Assembly (NCBI GenBank): GCA_002437305.1
Contig: DJOW01000064.1
Location: 1 to 23,976, forward strand
DNA: 23,976 nt
Direction of reading: 5' to 3'
DNA from: Bacteroidales bacterium UBA6428
GTDB taxonomy: Bacteria > Bacteroidota > Bacteroidia > Bacteroidales > UBA932
Position 1 is the stretch's first letter; each line of letters starts with the position of its first letter. Positions 1-7,351 of this stretch are shown here, one piece after another. The notes under the pieces are model-generated. The model saw nothing but the letters and a program-made list of their open reading frames with translations. It made no database searches and was not told where the DNA came from. Made by a program: the position numbers and the translations under genes.

Positions 1-257
1 GTAACTACTCAGGTGCCCCTGTCCTGACCATTAACCGAGGATGACGCGAGGCTTTCACCATCCCGCTTTACTTTTTTTTTAAAAATATCCCCATGCTGTA
101 AGGTTGCGTTTCGGACCACTGAAAATCAGCCGTTTATCGACACTTGTGAGCCTCGCAGGAGCGCTCAAAAAATTTCCATATGTCCCTCCATGCGAAGTGG
201 TGTCTATTTCGTCACAACGCCCGAAAACATCATTTAACGCATTGACGTTCAATTTAT
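1..257. other. Left-edge intergenic stretch, possible end of an upstream gene
   Basis: No complete gene is visible here. On the plus strand one frame is open from the window edge to a TGA at 42-44 (reading NYSGAPVLTINRG) and could be the last residues of a gene that starts outside the window; this is weak because the piece is only 13 codons. Just after it, an imperfect hairpin (GCGAGG near 48-53 against CCCGC near 62-66) is followed by a run of nine T bases at 72-80, which would suit a rho-independent terminator for that gene. The rest, to about 257, is AT-rich and I see nothing else in it. Confidence 0.25.
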
Positions 258-265
258 TATATTTG
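258..265 (+). promoter_or_regulatory. Probable -7 element (TATATTTG) for the u-spanin-like gene
   Basis: TATATTTG fits the Bacteroidota -7 consensus TAnnTTTG and lies 34 bases before the ATG at 300. No good -33 TTTG is present at the usual 19-20 base distance; the nearest TTG (242-244) is only 13 bases away, so strength is uncertain. Confidence 0.4.
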
Positions 266-299
266 CACGGATCAAATCAAATCATTAAACATCAGCACA

Positions 300-779
300 A
301 TGAAATTCAAAATCATACTCTTGCCCGCATTGGCCGTGACTTCTTGTTGCCCAAAACTCTATCCTTACAAGACAGAAAGCACTGAACATACGGTCACCAT
401 CACTGAAACCGTCAGAGACACCGTCATTCAAGTTCAGACTGACTCTTCAATCGTTCAGGCGTTGATTAGATGTGATTCGACCGGCCAAGCACGGTTGGAG
501 GAGATTCGCACGCTTAAAGAATCTGCAAGAGTGCAGCAGACATTGGCACTAGAAGACAATAAACTCACAGCGAAGGCGGTCGTGGATTCGATGGGGATCT
601 ATCTGACATACAAGGAACGACACAAAGAAGAACAGCAAGTCCAGACCATCGAGACCGTTATCGAGAAAGAAGTCAATACCCTCAAATGGTGGCAGAAGTT
701 TTTGATGTGGACGGGAATAGTGGCAGTGTCCGTATTCCTACTCTTCTTAATAGTCCGAATCTTCATGCGACAATGCTGA
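300..779 (+). CDS. Small lipoprotein with C-terminal membrane anchor, u-spanin-like (phage lysis)
   Basis: This encodes 159 residues. The N-terminus is a short lipoprotein signal with a lipobox (VTSC, Cys about 16). A polar, Thr/Val-rich and then Glu/Lys/Gln-rich helical stretch follows (about 35-128). The C-terminus is a single hydrophobic segment (about 133-155) preceded by LKWWQK and ending with a few basic residues. An outer-membrane lipoprotein at one end and an inner-membrane anchor at the other is the topology of unimolecular spanins, phage proteins that disrupt the outer membrane during lysis of Gram-negative hosts. Small proteins of similar layout occur in Bacteroidota prophages. It sits beside a tRNA-Ser and attachment-like repeats, consistent with the edge of a prophage or its remnant. 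The start is the first ATG before the signal peptide. Function is inferred from topology and context only; an ordinary anchored lipoprotein is the alternative. Confidence 0.6.
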   Translation: MKFKIILLPALAVTSCCPKLYPYKTESTEHTVTITETVRDTVIQVQTDSSIVQALIRCDSTGQARLEEIRTLKESARVQQTLALEDNKLTAKAVVDSMGIYLTYKERHKEEQQVQTIETVIEKEVNTLKWWQKFLMWTGIVAVSVFLLFLIVRIFMRQC

Positions 780-842
780 ATGATATACCTGGTATTGTAC
801 CTATGGAAACTTTTGAGTCCAGCAGAGTCCAATATAAAACAA

Positions 843-909
843 TACGAACAAACTTACTGTTGTTCGTAAATTTGTTCGCAATTCTTGTAAGTCATTGATT
901 TTCAAGACT
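843..909. other. Attachment-site-like repeat cluster beside tRNA-Ser
   Basis: A perfect 9-bp inverted repeat (TACGAACAA 843-851, TTGTTCGTA 860-868, loop of 8) is followed at once by a further TTTGTTCG (870-877), giving three copies of the same heptamer. Then TTTTCAAGACT (899-909) repeats exactly the anticodon-loop sequence of the neighbouring tRNA-Ser gene (960-970). Short arm-type repeats next to a core matching a tRNA are typical of tyrosine-recombinase attachment regions. I infer the junction of an integrated element lying to the left; no integrase gene is in view. Confidence 0.4.
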
Positions 910-914
910 ACTTG

Positions 915-999
915 CGGAGAGGGAGGGATTCGAACCCCCGGAGCCTCGCAGCTCAACAGTTTTCAAGACTGCCGTAATCGACCACTCTACCACCTCTCC
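915..999 (-). tRNA. tRNA-Ser (anticodon TGA)
   Basis: Read on the minus strand, the 85-base sequence folds as a long-variable-arm tRNA. The acceptor stem is GGAGAGG with CCTCTCC, the anticodon loop is CTTGAAA with anticodon TGA, a serine-type extra arm is present, and the T-loop is GGTTCGAATCC. The discriminator is G and CCA is not encoded. It has its own promoter (1028-1058). It lies downstream of lspA in the same direction but is separated from it by that promoter. Confidence 0.95.
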
Positions 1000-1007
1000 A
1001 GACTTCG

Positions 1008-1025
1008 TTCCCTCATTTGAGGGAA
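1008..1025. repeat. 7-bp perfect hairpin in the tRNA-Ser leader
   Basis: TTCCCTC and GAGGGAA flank a 4-base loop, between the tRNA -7 element and the mature 5' end. It may fold in the precursor; there is no T-run, so it is not a typical terminator. Confidence 0.4.
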
Positions 1026-1027
1026 TG

Positions 1028-1058
1028 CAAAGTTAAATATTTTTTTCAGTTCGGCAAA
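1028..1058 (-). promoter_or_regulatory. Promoter of tRNA-Ser
   Basis: On the minus strand a TTTG (-33, 1055-1058) is followed after 19 bases by TAACTTTG (-7, 1028-1035), a close match to the Bacteroidota primary sigma consensus. It lies 28 bases upstream of the tRNA 5' end. Confidence 0.75.
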
Positions 1059-1076
1059 AATATGCCGTACTTTTTT

Positions 1077-1718
1077 TTACTTTTTGTTCTTATCTTTCTT
1101 TTCCTCGGCACGGGTGAAAAAACGGTTCTGGAAGAGAATCAGATAGAAAGCGCCCACGGTGACGCAGCTGTCCGCGAAGTTGAAGACAGGGGCGAAGAAC
1201 AGAAGGCGGTCGCCTCCCACAAATGGAACCCATTCCGGCCAGACTGTGTCTATCATCGGAAAATAAAACATGTCAACAACGTGTCCGAACATCAGCGGAG
1301 CATAGCCGAAAATCACACCGTAGAAAAGACTGTCGATGATGTTGCCGAAAGCACCGGCCGTTATCAGTGTCAGGCCAACCAACACTCCGGTCGGAACAAC
1401 AGGCTGACCGTCAGGGAGAAGAGCCAAGGAGCCTTCATCATCCTCGGACTTCCGCACAAGAGAGGCGATCCACCAGCAAAGCACACCGGAGAGGACTATC
1501 CTGAAAAAAGACAGCAGGAACTTTCCGACTGCCCCTCCGAATTTCATCCCGAAAGCCATTCCCTCATTCTCGATGAAGAAAATCTGAAACCAATTTCCGA
1601 TGACGTTGAAATGTTCACCCAACTGCATGTTCGTCTTGACCAGAATCTTGATGACCTGGTCAATGACGACAAGTATGACTCCAAAAATCAGGAGACGCTT
1701 ACCCTTAGAAACTCTCAC
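1077..1718 (-). CDS. lspA: Lipoprotein signal peptidase (signal peptidase II)
   Basis: LspA is the inner-membrane aspartyl protease that cuts the signal peptide from prolipoproteins just before the lipidated cysteine. The 213 residues contain four hydrophobic segments and both catalytic motifs: GNIIDS with Asp129 and FNFADS with Asp183. The family's N-terminal VVIDQVIK and the IENEGMAFG motif are also present. It is longer than the E. coli enzyme (164 residues) because of polar insertions around 90-110 and 142-172, a feature I associate with Bacteroidota homologues. It follows the DksA-like gene by 5 bases, so it is the last gene of the ileS operon. The tail is Lys/Asp/Glu-rich. The window encodes several lipoproteins that would be its substrates. 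Confidence 0.95.
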   Translation of the reverse strand: MRVSKGKRLLIFGVILVVIDQVIKILVKTNMQLGEHFNVIGNWFQIFFIENEGMAFGMKFGGAVGKFLLSFFRIVLSGVLCWWIASLVRKSEDDEGSLALLPDGQPVVPTGVLVGLTLITAGAFGNIIDSLFYGVIFGYAPLMFGHVVDMFYFPMIDTVWPEWVPFVGGDRLLFFAPVFNFADSCVTVGAFYLILFQNRFFTRAEEKKDKNKK

Positions 1719-1723
1719 CTAAA

Positions 1724-2149
1724 CTAACCTTTTTTTGCAAGTTTCTCTTTTGCCGCCACAGTCAGTGTGGCGTGAGGAACAAGGCGAAGCCTCTCCTTTG
1801 GTATCAGCTCACCTGTCTCCCTGCATATTCCATAAGTCTTGTTCTCAATGCGGACAAGCGCGGCCTCAAGGTTCTGGATGAACTTGTACTGCCTCTGGGC
1901 AAGCTGGCTGGCCTCCTCCTTGGAAAGTTGGTAGGCGCCATCATCCTCGACCGTCTTGAAAGATGGAGTTGTGTCCTCAATGTCGTTGCTGCCATTGTGC
2001 ATAATCACCTTACGAAGAGTGTTATACTCTTTTCTGGCTTTGGCCAGCATGTCATTGATGATTGTACGGAACTCTTCAAGTTCCTCATCACTGTAACGCA
2101 CCTTGGTCTTTTCAGCCGAGGCCGCGTTGTCTTTGATTAACTCAGGCAT
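1724..2149 (-). CDS. TraR/DksA-family transcription factor lacking most zinc cysteines
   Basis: This is a 141-residue DksA-like protein. DksA binds in the secondary channel of RNA polymerase and works with ppGpp to adjust transcription. The N-terminal part (about 18-75) is a predicted coiled coil with an acidic turn (NDIEDTTPSF). The C-terminal globular part reads YGICRETGELIPKERL and then PHATLTVAAK, where classical DksA has CxxC and CxxC. Only Cys109 of the four expected cysteines remains, so zinc binding is unlikely. I believe this cysteine-poor form is usual in Bacteroidota. The gene lies between ileS (25-base gap upstream) and lspA (5-base gap downstream), so it is probably cotranscribed with them. 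Confidence 0.88.
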   Translation of the reverse strand: MPELIKDNAASAEKTKVRYSDEELEEFRTIINDMLAKARKEYNTLRKVIMHNGSNDIEDTTPSFKTVEDDGAYQLSKEEASQLAQRQYKFIQNLEAALVRIENKTYGICRETGELIPKERLRLVPHATLTVAAKEKLAKKG

Positions 2150-2174
2150 AGTGTAATAATATTCAGGTCATAAA

Positions 2175-5100
2175 TTATCTTGACAGTGCGATCCTGACAG
2201 AACCCTCATCCCACTCAACATCAACAGCGCCTTGCGGAGCTTCCTTTCCGAGTGTGACCGAAAGGGCGAGCGTCTGCGCCGCAATGTAATCCCTATAGGA
2301 TTCAAGAGCGGCGGCTATGCCGTCGTAGGCGGCGCCCTCAGCGAATATCCTGACCTCGATCTTATCTGTCACCTCAAAACCACTGTCCTTCCTAAGATTT
2401 TGAATCCTGTTGATCAGCTCACGCGCCACGCCCTCCTTTCTCAACTCTTCGGAGATCTGGATGTCAAGGGCAATTGTAAGCTGACCTTCAGTGGCGACAA
2501 GCCAACCAGGCATGTCCTCAGATGAAATCTCATAGTCGCCGGGCCTGAGCTCGACCGGGCCGGATTGGAGTTCCAATGAATATGTCCGCCCGGCAGCCTC
2601 CGCTGCCTGTATGGCAGAGATAGTCGCCTGATCAAGTCCGGAGAACGCGCCTGCGATCTCATTCATGCGTTTGCCGTAGACCTTGCCCAACGTCTTGAAA
2701 TTCGGCTTTATCCTCTTGGTGATGATGCCGGCCGTGTCAGAGATAAACTCTGCCTCCTTGACATTCACCTCGTTCAGGATGATTGACTTAACTTGCTCCA
2801 ACTGATCCTTGACCTTGGCCATGATAACCGGAATGATGAGTTTCTGGAGCGGCTGACGGACCTTGATCGAAACCTTGCGGCGAAGCGCGAGCACCATCGA
2901 TGTGGCCTTCTGAGCCAGATTCATCCTTTCCTCAAGATCCGTGTCGATGACCGACTCATCGCCGGCGGGCATATTCACATAATGAACTGATTCGGAGCCG
3001 TCCGGCACAAGATCAAGATAGAGACGGTCCATGTAGAACGGCGCGATCGGAGCGCCGAGGACCGAGACATCAACCAAAACCTCGTAAAGAGTCTGGTAAG
3101 CGGCGAGTTTGTCCTCGTCCATCTTTCCTCCCCAGAAACGTTTCCTGTTCAGGCGGACGTACCAGTTACTCAGATCATCGCAGACAAAATCCTGGATCAG
3201 ACGTCCGGCAGTCGTGATGTCATAGTCTTCATAAGCCGCCACCACCTTCTTTTTCAGGGTGTTGAGCAGCGAGATGATCCAACGGTCAATTTCCGGCCTC
3301 TTTGAATATTCCACCTTGGCCGCCTTCGGGTCAAAGCCATCGACATTGGCGTAGAGGGCGAAGAATGAATATGTGTTGTAAAGCGTTCCGAAGAACTTTC
3401 TGCGGACCTCATCGACACCGGCCTCGTCGAACTTCAGGTTGTCCCAAGGCTGGGCGTTGGTCAGCATGTACCACCTAAGGGCGTCGGCCCCGTACTTGTC
3501 CAATTCCTCGAACGGATCCACAGCGTTCCCAAGACGCTTGCTCATCTTGTTGCCGTTCTTGTCCAGAACCAGACCGTTGGAAATCACTGTCTTGTAGGCA
3601 GGAGTCCCGCTGATCATCGTGTGGATGGCGTGAAGAGTGTAGAACCAGCCTCTTGTCTGGTCAACTCCCTCGGCGATGAAGTCAGCCGTGCAGCCGAACT
3701 TCGGAGAGCCAAGATTACGAAGTCCCTCCTGGGCGTAAGGCATGGCACCGGAATCGAACCAAACATCTATAAGGTCCGCCTCACGGGTCATCTTCTTACC
3801 GGAAGGACTGACTAGGAATATGTTATCGACATAAGGCCTGTGGAGATCAATCTTATCGTAATTCTCCTTGCTCATGTCCTTAGGATCGAAGCCTTTGTCC
3901 CTTAATGGATTGGATGCCATCAAGCCAGCCTCGACAGCCTTGTCGATCTCAGTGTAGAGCTGTGCGGCAGTGCCGATGCAGATCTCCTCCTTGCCGTCCT
4001 CTGTACGCCAGATCGGAAGCGGAGTGCCCCAGAAACGGCTGCGGCTGAGGTTCCAGTCCTGGATGTTCTCCAGCCACTGGCCGAAACGTCCTGCTCCGGT
4101 GGATTCAGGCTTCCATGTGATGGTCTTGTTCAGTGCCACCATCTCGTCCTTCACGGCCGTGGTCTTGATGAACCATGCGTCAAGCGGATAATAAAGGACA
4201 GGCTTGTCGGTTCTCCAGCTGTGAGGATAGCTGTGGGTATGTTTCTGAATCCTGAACACCCTGCCGTCCTCTTTCATCATCATGCAGAGATCCACGTCAA
4301 GGGTAGGGGCGTCAGCCGGGAGTGAATCGTCAAAGGCGTTCTTCACATAGCGGCCGGAATATTCCTTGTAAGAAGGATCGACGTGCGTGCGGACATATTC
4401 AGGGTCAAGGTCTTCGATCGGGTAGAAGCGTCCATCGTGGTCTACCTGGGCCTGACGCTTGCCGTTCTTGTCAAGAACCATGATTCCCGGAACATTGAAG
4501 TTCGCGGCGACCTTCTTGTCGTCCGCACCGAAAGTCGGAGCGATGTGAACGATTCCCGTACCGTCCTCGGTCGTGACATAGTCCCCGGAGATCACCCTGA
4601 ACGGCTCGCCTTCCTCGATCGGCTTGAACCAAGGGATAAGCTGCTTGTAGCGGATTCCGACAAGGTCCGCGCCCTTGAACGAGCCGTCAAGAACCTTGTA
4701 AGGCACAAGCTTGTCGCCAGGCCTGTAGTTCTCAAGCGGGATGTCGGCGGCCTTAGGGTTGAACCACGCGCCCACCAAATCCTTGGCAAGCACGTAGATG
4801 GCCTCCTTGCCGGTGTAAGGGTTGAAGGAAAGGACACGGACATATTCATACTTCGGTCCCACGCAGAGCGCGGTGTTTGAAGGGAGTGTCCACGGGGTCG
4901 TGGTCCAGGCGAGGAAATATACCGGGAAAGCCTCCGTCCCGAAGAGCGGCTGCGACTTTCCGTCCTTGATGACCTCGAACTGCACGGTGGCCGTCGTGTC
5001 GGTCACATCCTTGTAGCAGCCGGGCTGGTTGAGCTCGTGAGAACTCAAACCGGTTCCGTCGGACGGGGAATATGGCTGGATGGAGTACCCTTTGTAGAGC

Positions 5101-5612
5101 AGTCCTTTGTCGTAAATCTTCCTCAAAAGGTACCACAAGGTCTCGATGTAGCGGTTGTCGTAGGTGATGTACGGATCCTTCATGTCGACCCAGTAGCCGA
5201 TGCGCTCGGTCATGTCCTCCCACTCCGCGGTGTATTTCATCACCTCGGCGCGGCAGGTCCTGTTGTACTCCTCAACTGAAATCTTCGTTCCGATGTCATC
5301 CTTGTGGATTCCAAGCTTCTTCTCCACTCCGATCTCCACCGGAAGTCCGTGAGTGTCCCATCCGGCCCTGCGGTTCACCTTGTAACCCGCCTGAGTCTTA
5401 AAGCGGCAGACGGCATCCTTGATGGACCGAGCCATGACATGATGGATTCCCGGCTTGCCGTTGGCGGAAGGCGGTCCCTCGAAGAAAATGAACTCAGGAG
5501 CCCCCTCCCTGACCTCAAGGGATTTCTCGAACGCGTGATTCTTTTTCCATCTGTCGAGAACCTCATTACCGACAGAAACCAGATCAAGACCTTTGTACTC
5601 TTTGAATGTCAT
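2175..5612 (-). CDS. ileS: Isoleucyl-tRNA synthetase, type 2, with GIHH signature
   Basis: IleRS attaches isoleucine to tRNA-Ile in the cytoplasm. I chose the ATG at 5612, giving 1145 residues beginning MTFKEYKG. The open frame runs 59 codons further upstream, but that part covers the promoter and has no family-like sequence. The class I active-site motif normally HxGH is GIHH here (residues 55-58), after PSANGKP. KMSKR is at about 689-693. Between them lie the editing domain (TTTPWTLPSN region), GRFGQWLENIQDWNLSRSRFWG and the DVWFDSG motif. The anticodon-binding domain and a long C-terminal extension follow. Length and motifs fit the eukaryote-like IleRS2 clade. It is the first gene of the ileS / DksA-like / lspA operon, with a good promoter at 5674-5705. 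Confidence 0.97.
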   Translation of the reverse strand: MTFKEYKGLDLVSVGNEVLDRWKKNHAFEKSLEVREGAPEFIFFEGPPSANGKPGIHHVMARSIKDAVCRFKTQAGYKVNRRAGWDTHGLPVEIGVEKKLGIHKDDIGTKISVEEYNRTCRAEVMKYTAEWEDMTERIGYWVDMKDPYITYDNRYIETLWYLLRKIYDKGLLYKGYSIQPYSPSDGTGLSSHELNQPGCYKDVTDTTATVQFEVIKDGKSQPLFGTEAFPVYFLAWTTTPWTLPSNTALCVGPKYEYVRVLSFNPYTGKEAIYVLAKDLVGAWFNPKAADIPLENYRPGDKLVPYKVLDGSFKGADLVGIRYKQLIPWFKPIEEGEPFRVISGDYVTTEDGTGIVHIAPTFGADDKKVAANFNVPGIMVLDKNGKRQAQVDHDGRFYPIEDLDPEYVRTHVDPSYKEYSGRYVKNAFDDSLPADAPTLDVDLCMMMKEDGRVFRIQKHTHSYPHSWRTDKPVLYYPLDAWFIKTTAVKDEMVALNKTITWKPESTGAGRFGQWLENIQDWNLSRSRFWGTPLPIWRTEDGKEEICIGTAAQLYTEIDKAVEAGLMASNPLRDKGFDPKDMSKENYDKIDLHRPYVDNIFLVSPSGKKMTREADLIDVWFDSGAMPYAQEGLRNLGSPKFGCTADFIAEGVDQTRGWFYTLHAIHTMISGTPAYKTVISNGLVLDKNGNKMSKRLGNAVDPFEELDKYGADALRWYMLTNAQPWDNLKFDEAGVDEVRRKFFGTLYNTYSFFALYANVDGFDPKAAKVEYSKRPEIDRWIISLLNTLKKKVVAAYEDYDITTAGRLIQDFVCDDLSNWYVRLNRKRFWGGKMDEDKLAAYQTLYEVLVDVSVLGAPIAPFYMDRLYLDLVPDGSESVHYVNMPAGDESVIDTDLEERMNLAQKATSMVLALRRKVSIKVRQPLQKLIIPVIMAKVKDQLEQVKSIILNEVNVKEAEFISDTAGIITKRIKPNFKTLGKVYGKRMNEIAGAFSGLDQATISAIQAAEAAGRTYSLELQSGPVELRPGDYEISSEDMPGWLVATEGQLTIALDIQISEELRKEGVARELINRIQNLRKDSGFEVTDKIEVRIFAEGAAYDGIAAALESYRDYIAAQTLALSVTLGKEAPQGAVDVEWDEGSVRIALSR

Positions 5613-5673
5613 AATTTTCTTTCTATTTTTGCATCGGAAAAACACAGATGCGCTTTCCTTGCAATCAAGTCTG

Positions 5674-5705
5674 CAAAGATAGTGATTTCCGTGTTTATTA
5701 TCAAA
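5674..5705 (-). promoter_or_regulatory. Promoter of the ileS operon
   Basis: On the minus strand TTTG (-33, 5702-5705) is followed after 20 bases by TATCTTTG (-7, 5674-5681). This matches the Bacteroidota consensus and leaves a leader of about 55 bases before the ATG at 5612, which supports that start. The divergent CvpA-family gene starts only 10 bases beyond the -33 element. Confidence 0.8.
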
Positions 5706-5715
5706 TAGGTGATTA

Positions 5716-6210
5716 ATGAATATCTTAGACATCCTGATCCTTCTATGCTGCGTGCCAGCCATTTTACATGGCTGGTCCAAAGGATTCATCGCCCAGGCGG
5801 CGGCTCTGGTGGCCCTGGTGCTTGGCGCATGGATGTCGTTTCATTTCTCAGGGACTGTCATCGAGTGGATCAAACCAGTTATGAACGTCTCCACCGCCGT
5901 GCTACGGGCGGTAGCCTTCGCGCTGATCCTGACAGCCGTCATCTTAGCTCTCACCTTGGCGGGAAGGATGCTGGAAGGCATGGTTAAAATTGTGATGCTT
6001 GGCTGGCTGAACAAGACCCTCGGAATCATTTTCGCCCTTCTGAAAGTAATTCTTGCAACAGGACTGCTCATTCTTCTTTTCGACTCCGTCACAGCCGCAT
6101 TGGAGGTCGATTGCTCAAAGGCGACCGGCAAGTCCCTTTTTTACACTCCGCTAAAGGATTTGGCCAACATGTTTTTCCCTTACATAAAAGAATTGATATT
6201 CAACAAATAA
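5716..6210 (+). CDS. CvpA family membrane protein
   Basis: The product is a 164-residue inner-membrane protein with four hydrophobic segments (about 4-20, 24-46, 64-88, 100-124). It has the CvpA-family beginning (ILDILILL, then GWSKGFIAQAAALVALVLG) and a loop with glycine and basic residues between segments 2 and 3. CvpA was named for colicin V production in E. coli; its general role is an envelope or stress function that remains poorly defined. It is the first gene of a rightward operon, and its stop overlaps the tsaB start by one base (TAATG), implying translational coupling. I see no clear promoter; its upstream region overlaps the ileS promoter. Confidence 0.88.
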   Translation: MNILDILILLCCVPAILHGWSKGFIAQAAALVALVLGAWMSFHFSGTVIEWIKPVMNVSTAVLRAVAFALILTAVILALTLAGRMLEGMVKIVMLGWLNKTLGIIFALLKVILATGLLILLFDSVTAALEVDCSKATGKSLFYTPLKDLANMFFPYIKELIFNK

Positions 6211-6902
6211 TGAGTAGAATCATTCTAATAGAGACTTCCACCGCCCTATGTTCCACAGCTCTTGTGGAAGACGGTACGGTCATAAGCGAAAGGGCCTGCG
6301 ACACTCCAAGAGCCCACGCATCAAAGACCGCGCTGTTCGTGAGCGAGATGCTGTCGGAAAGAGGCCTTGAAGTGTCCGGCTGCGACGCAGTGGCCGTCAG
6401 TAAAGGTCCTGGCTCCTACACCGGACTGCGCGTCGGAGCCTCCACAGCCAAAGGCCTCTGCTTCGGGGCTGGAATCCCCTTGATCTCCATCGGGACGCTG
6501 GACACCCTCGTCTGGCAGGCCTTGGACGGGGACCTCCTTCCTGATGGTTGCCGCTTCATTATTCCAATGATAGACGCACGCAGAATGGAAGTCTACACGG
6601 GGATATTCACCCCAGACGGCAAACAGGTCTCCCCTACCGTGGCCCAGGTGATCGACGCGGACTCATTCAAGGCTCAACTTGATGAAGGCCCCGTGCTCTT
6701 CATCGGTGACGGAGCCGACAAATGCAAGGACACGATCCATTCCCCAAACGCAACCTTCATTCAATGCTGCCCGAAGGCAGCGCCAATGGCGCGTCCGGCA
6801 ATGGATGCCCTCAAGGCGGAAAAATTCGAGGACGTGGCTTATTTCGAGCCGTTCTACCTCAAGGAATTCATGACGACCGTAAGCAAGAAAAAATTAATTT
6901 AA
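6210..6902 (+). CDS. tsaB: tRNA threonylcarbamoyladenosine biosynthesis protein TsaB
   Basis: TsaB is the scaffold partner of TsaD in making t6A37 in ANN-decoding tRNAs. The start at 6210 gives 230 residues beginning MSRIILIETST, the family N-terminus, and overlaps the upstream stop (TAATG); an upstream in-frame ATG at 6111 lies inside the CvpA gene and is rejected. ASKH-fold features are visible: LIETSTALCSTAL, then the family signature VSKGPGSYTGLRVGASTAKG (about 61-80), and IPMIDARRMEVYTG. It lacks the metal-binding histidines of TsaD, as expected for TsaB. It is 4 bases upstream of rpiB in the same operon. Confidence 0.95.
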   Translation: MSRIILIETSTALCSTALVEDGTVISERACDTPRAHASKTALFVSEMLSERGLEVSGCDAVAVSKGPGSYTGLRVGASTAKGLCFGAGIPLISIGTLDTLVWQALDGDLLPDGCRFIIPMIDARRMEVYTGIFTPDGKQVSPTVAQVIDADSFKAQLDEGPVLFIGDGADKCKDTIHSPNATFIQCCPKAAPMARPAMDALKAEKFEDVAYFEPFYLKEFMTTVSKKKLI

Positions 6903-6906
6903 ATTC

Positions 6907-7350
6907 ATGAATATTATGAAATTCGGTGTTGCCAGCGACCATGCTGGATTTGAGTACAAACAAAAGATCGCGGCCCTGCTCAGGAAAAAGGGCTATGATG
7001 TAGTTGACTATGGAACATATTCCGAGGAAAGTTGCGACTACCCGGATTTCGGCCACGCCCTCGGTTCAGCCATTGACAAGGGTGAGGTTGATCTCGGGGT
7101 CGCGCTCTGCGGCACAGGCAACGGCATCGCCATGACCCTCAACAAACACCAAGGCGTCCGCGCGGCCCTTTGCTGGGGAACCGAGCTGGCCCGTCTCGCC
7201 AAGGCGCACAATAACGCCAATGTGCTGGTGATGCCGGCAAGGTTCATCTCCTATCAGATGGCCACCACCATTCTCGGCAAGTGGCTGACGACCGAGTTTG
7301 AGGGAGGCCGCCACCAGCGTCGCATAGATAAGATTCCAATCAGCAAGTAA
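6907..7350 (+). CDS. rpiB: Ribose 5-phosphate isomerase B
   Basis: RpiB interconverts ribose 5-phosphate and ribulose 5-phosphate in the pentose phosphate pathway. The 147 residues carry the RpiB/LacAB hallmarks: SDHAGF (Asp11, His12), catalytic Cys68 in LCGTGNG, the HNNANVL segment and the C-terminal GGRHQRRIDKI. The family length is about 145-150 residues. The ATG at 6907 is 4 bases after tsaB; an ATG three codons later (MKFGVASD) is an equally plausible start. RpiB rather than a galactose-6-phosphate isomerase subunit is favoured because it is a single gene in a housekeeping operon. Confidence 0.93.
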   Translation: MNIMKFGVASDHAGFEYKQKIAALLRKKGYDVVDYGTYSEESCDYPDFGHALGSAIDKGEVDLGVALCGTGNGIAMTLNKHQGVRAALCWGTELARLAKAHNNANVLVMPARFISYQMATTILGKWLTTEFEGGRHQRRIDKIPISK

Positions 7351-7351
7351 C

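Noticed and set aside
104..385. 93-codon plus frame overlapping the u-spanin-like gene
   Set aside because: No ribosome site or domain signs, and it overlaps a gene with a clear signal peptide and anchor.
1017..1727. Long plus-strand open frame opposite lspA
   Set aside because: Antisense shadow of a gene with full family motifs; charged low-quality sequence without domain signs.
4383..4880. 165-codon plus-strand frame opposite ileS
   Set aside because: Mirror of IleRS codon bias, no start context or family-like motif.
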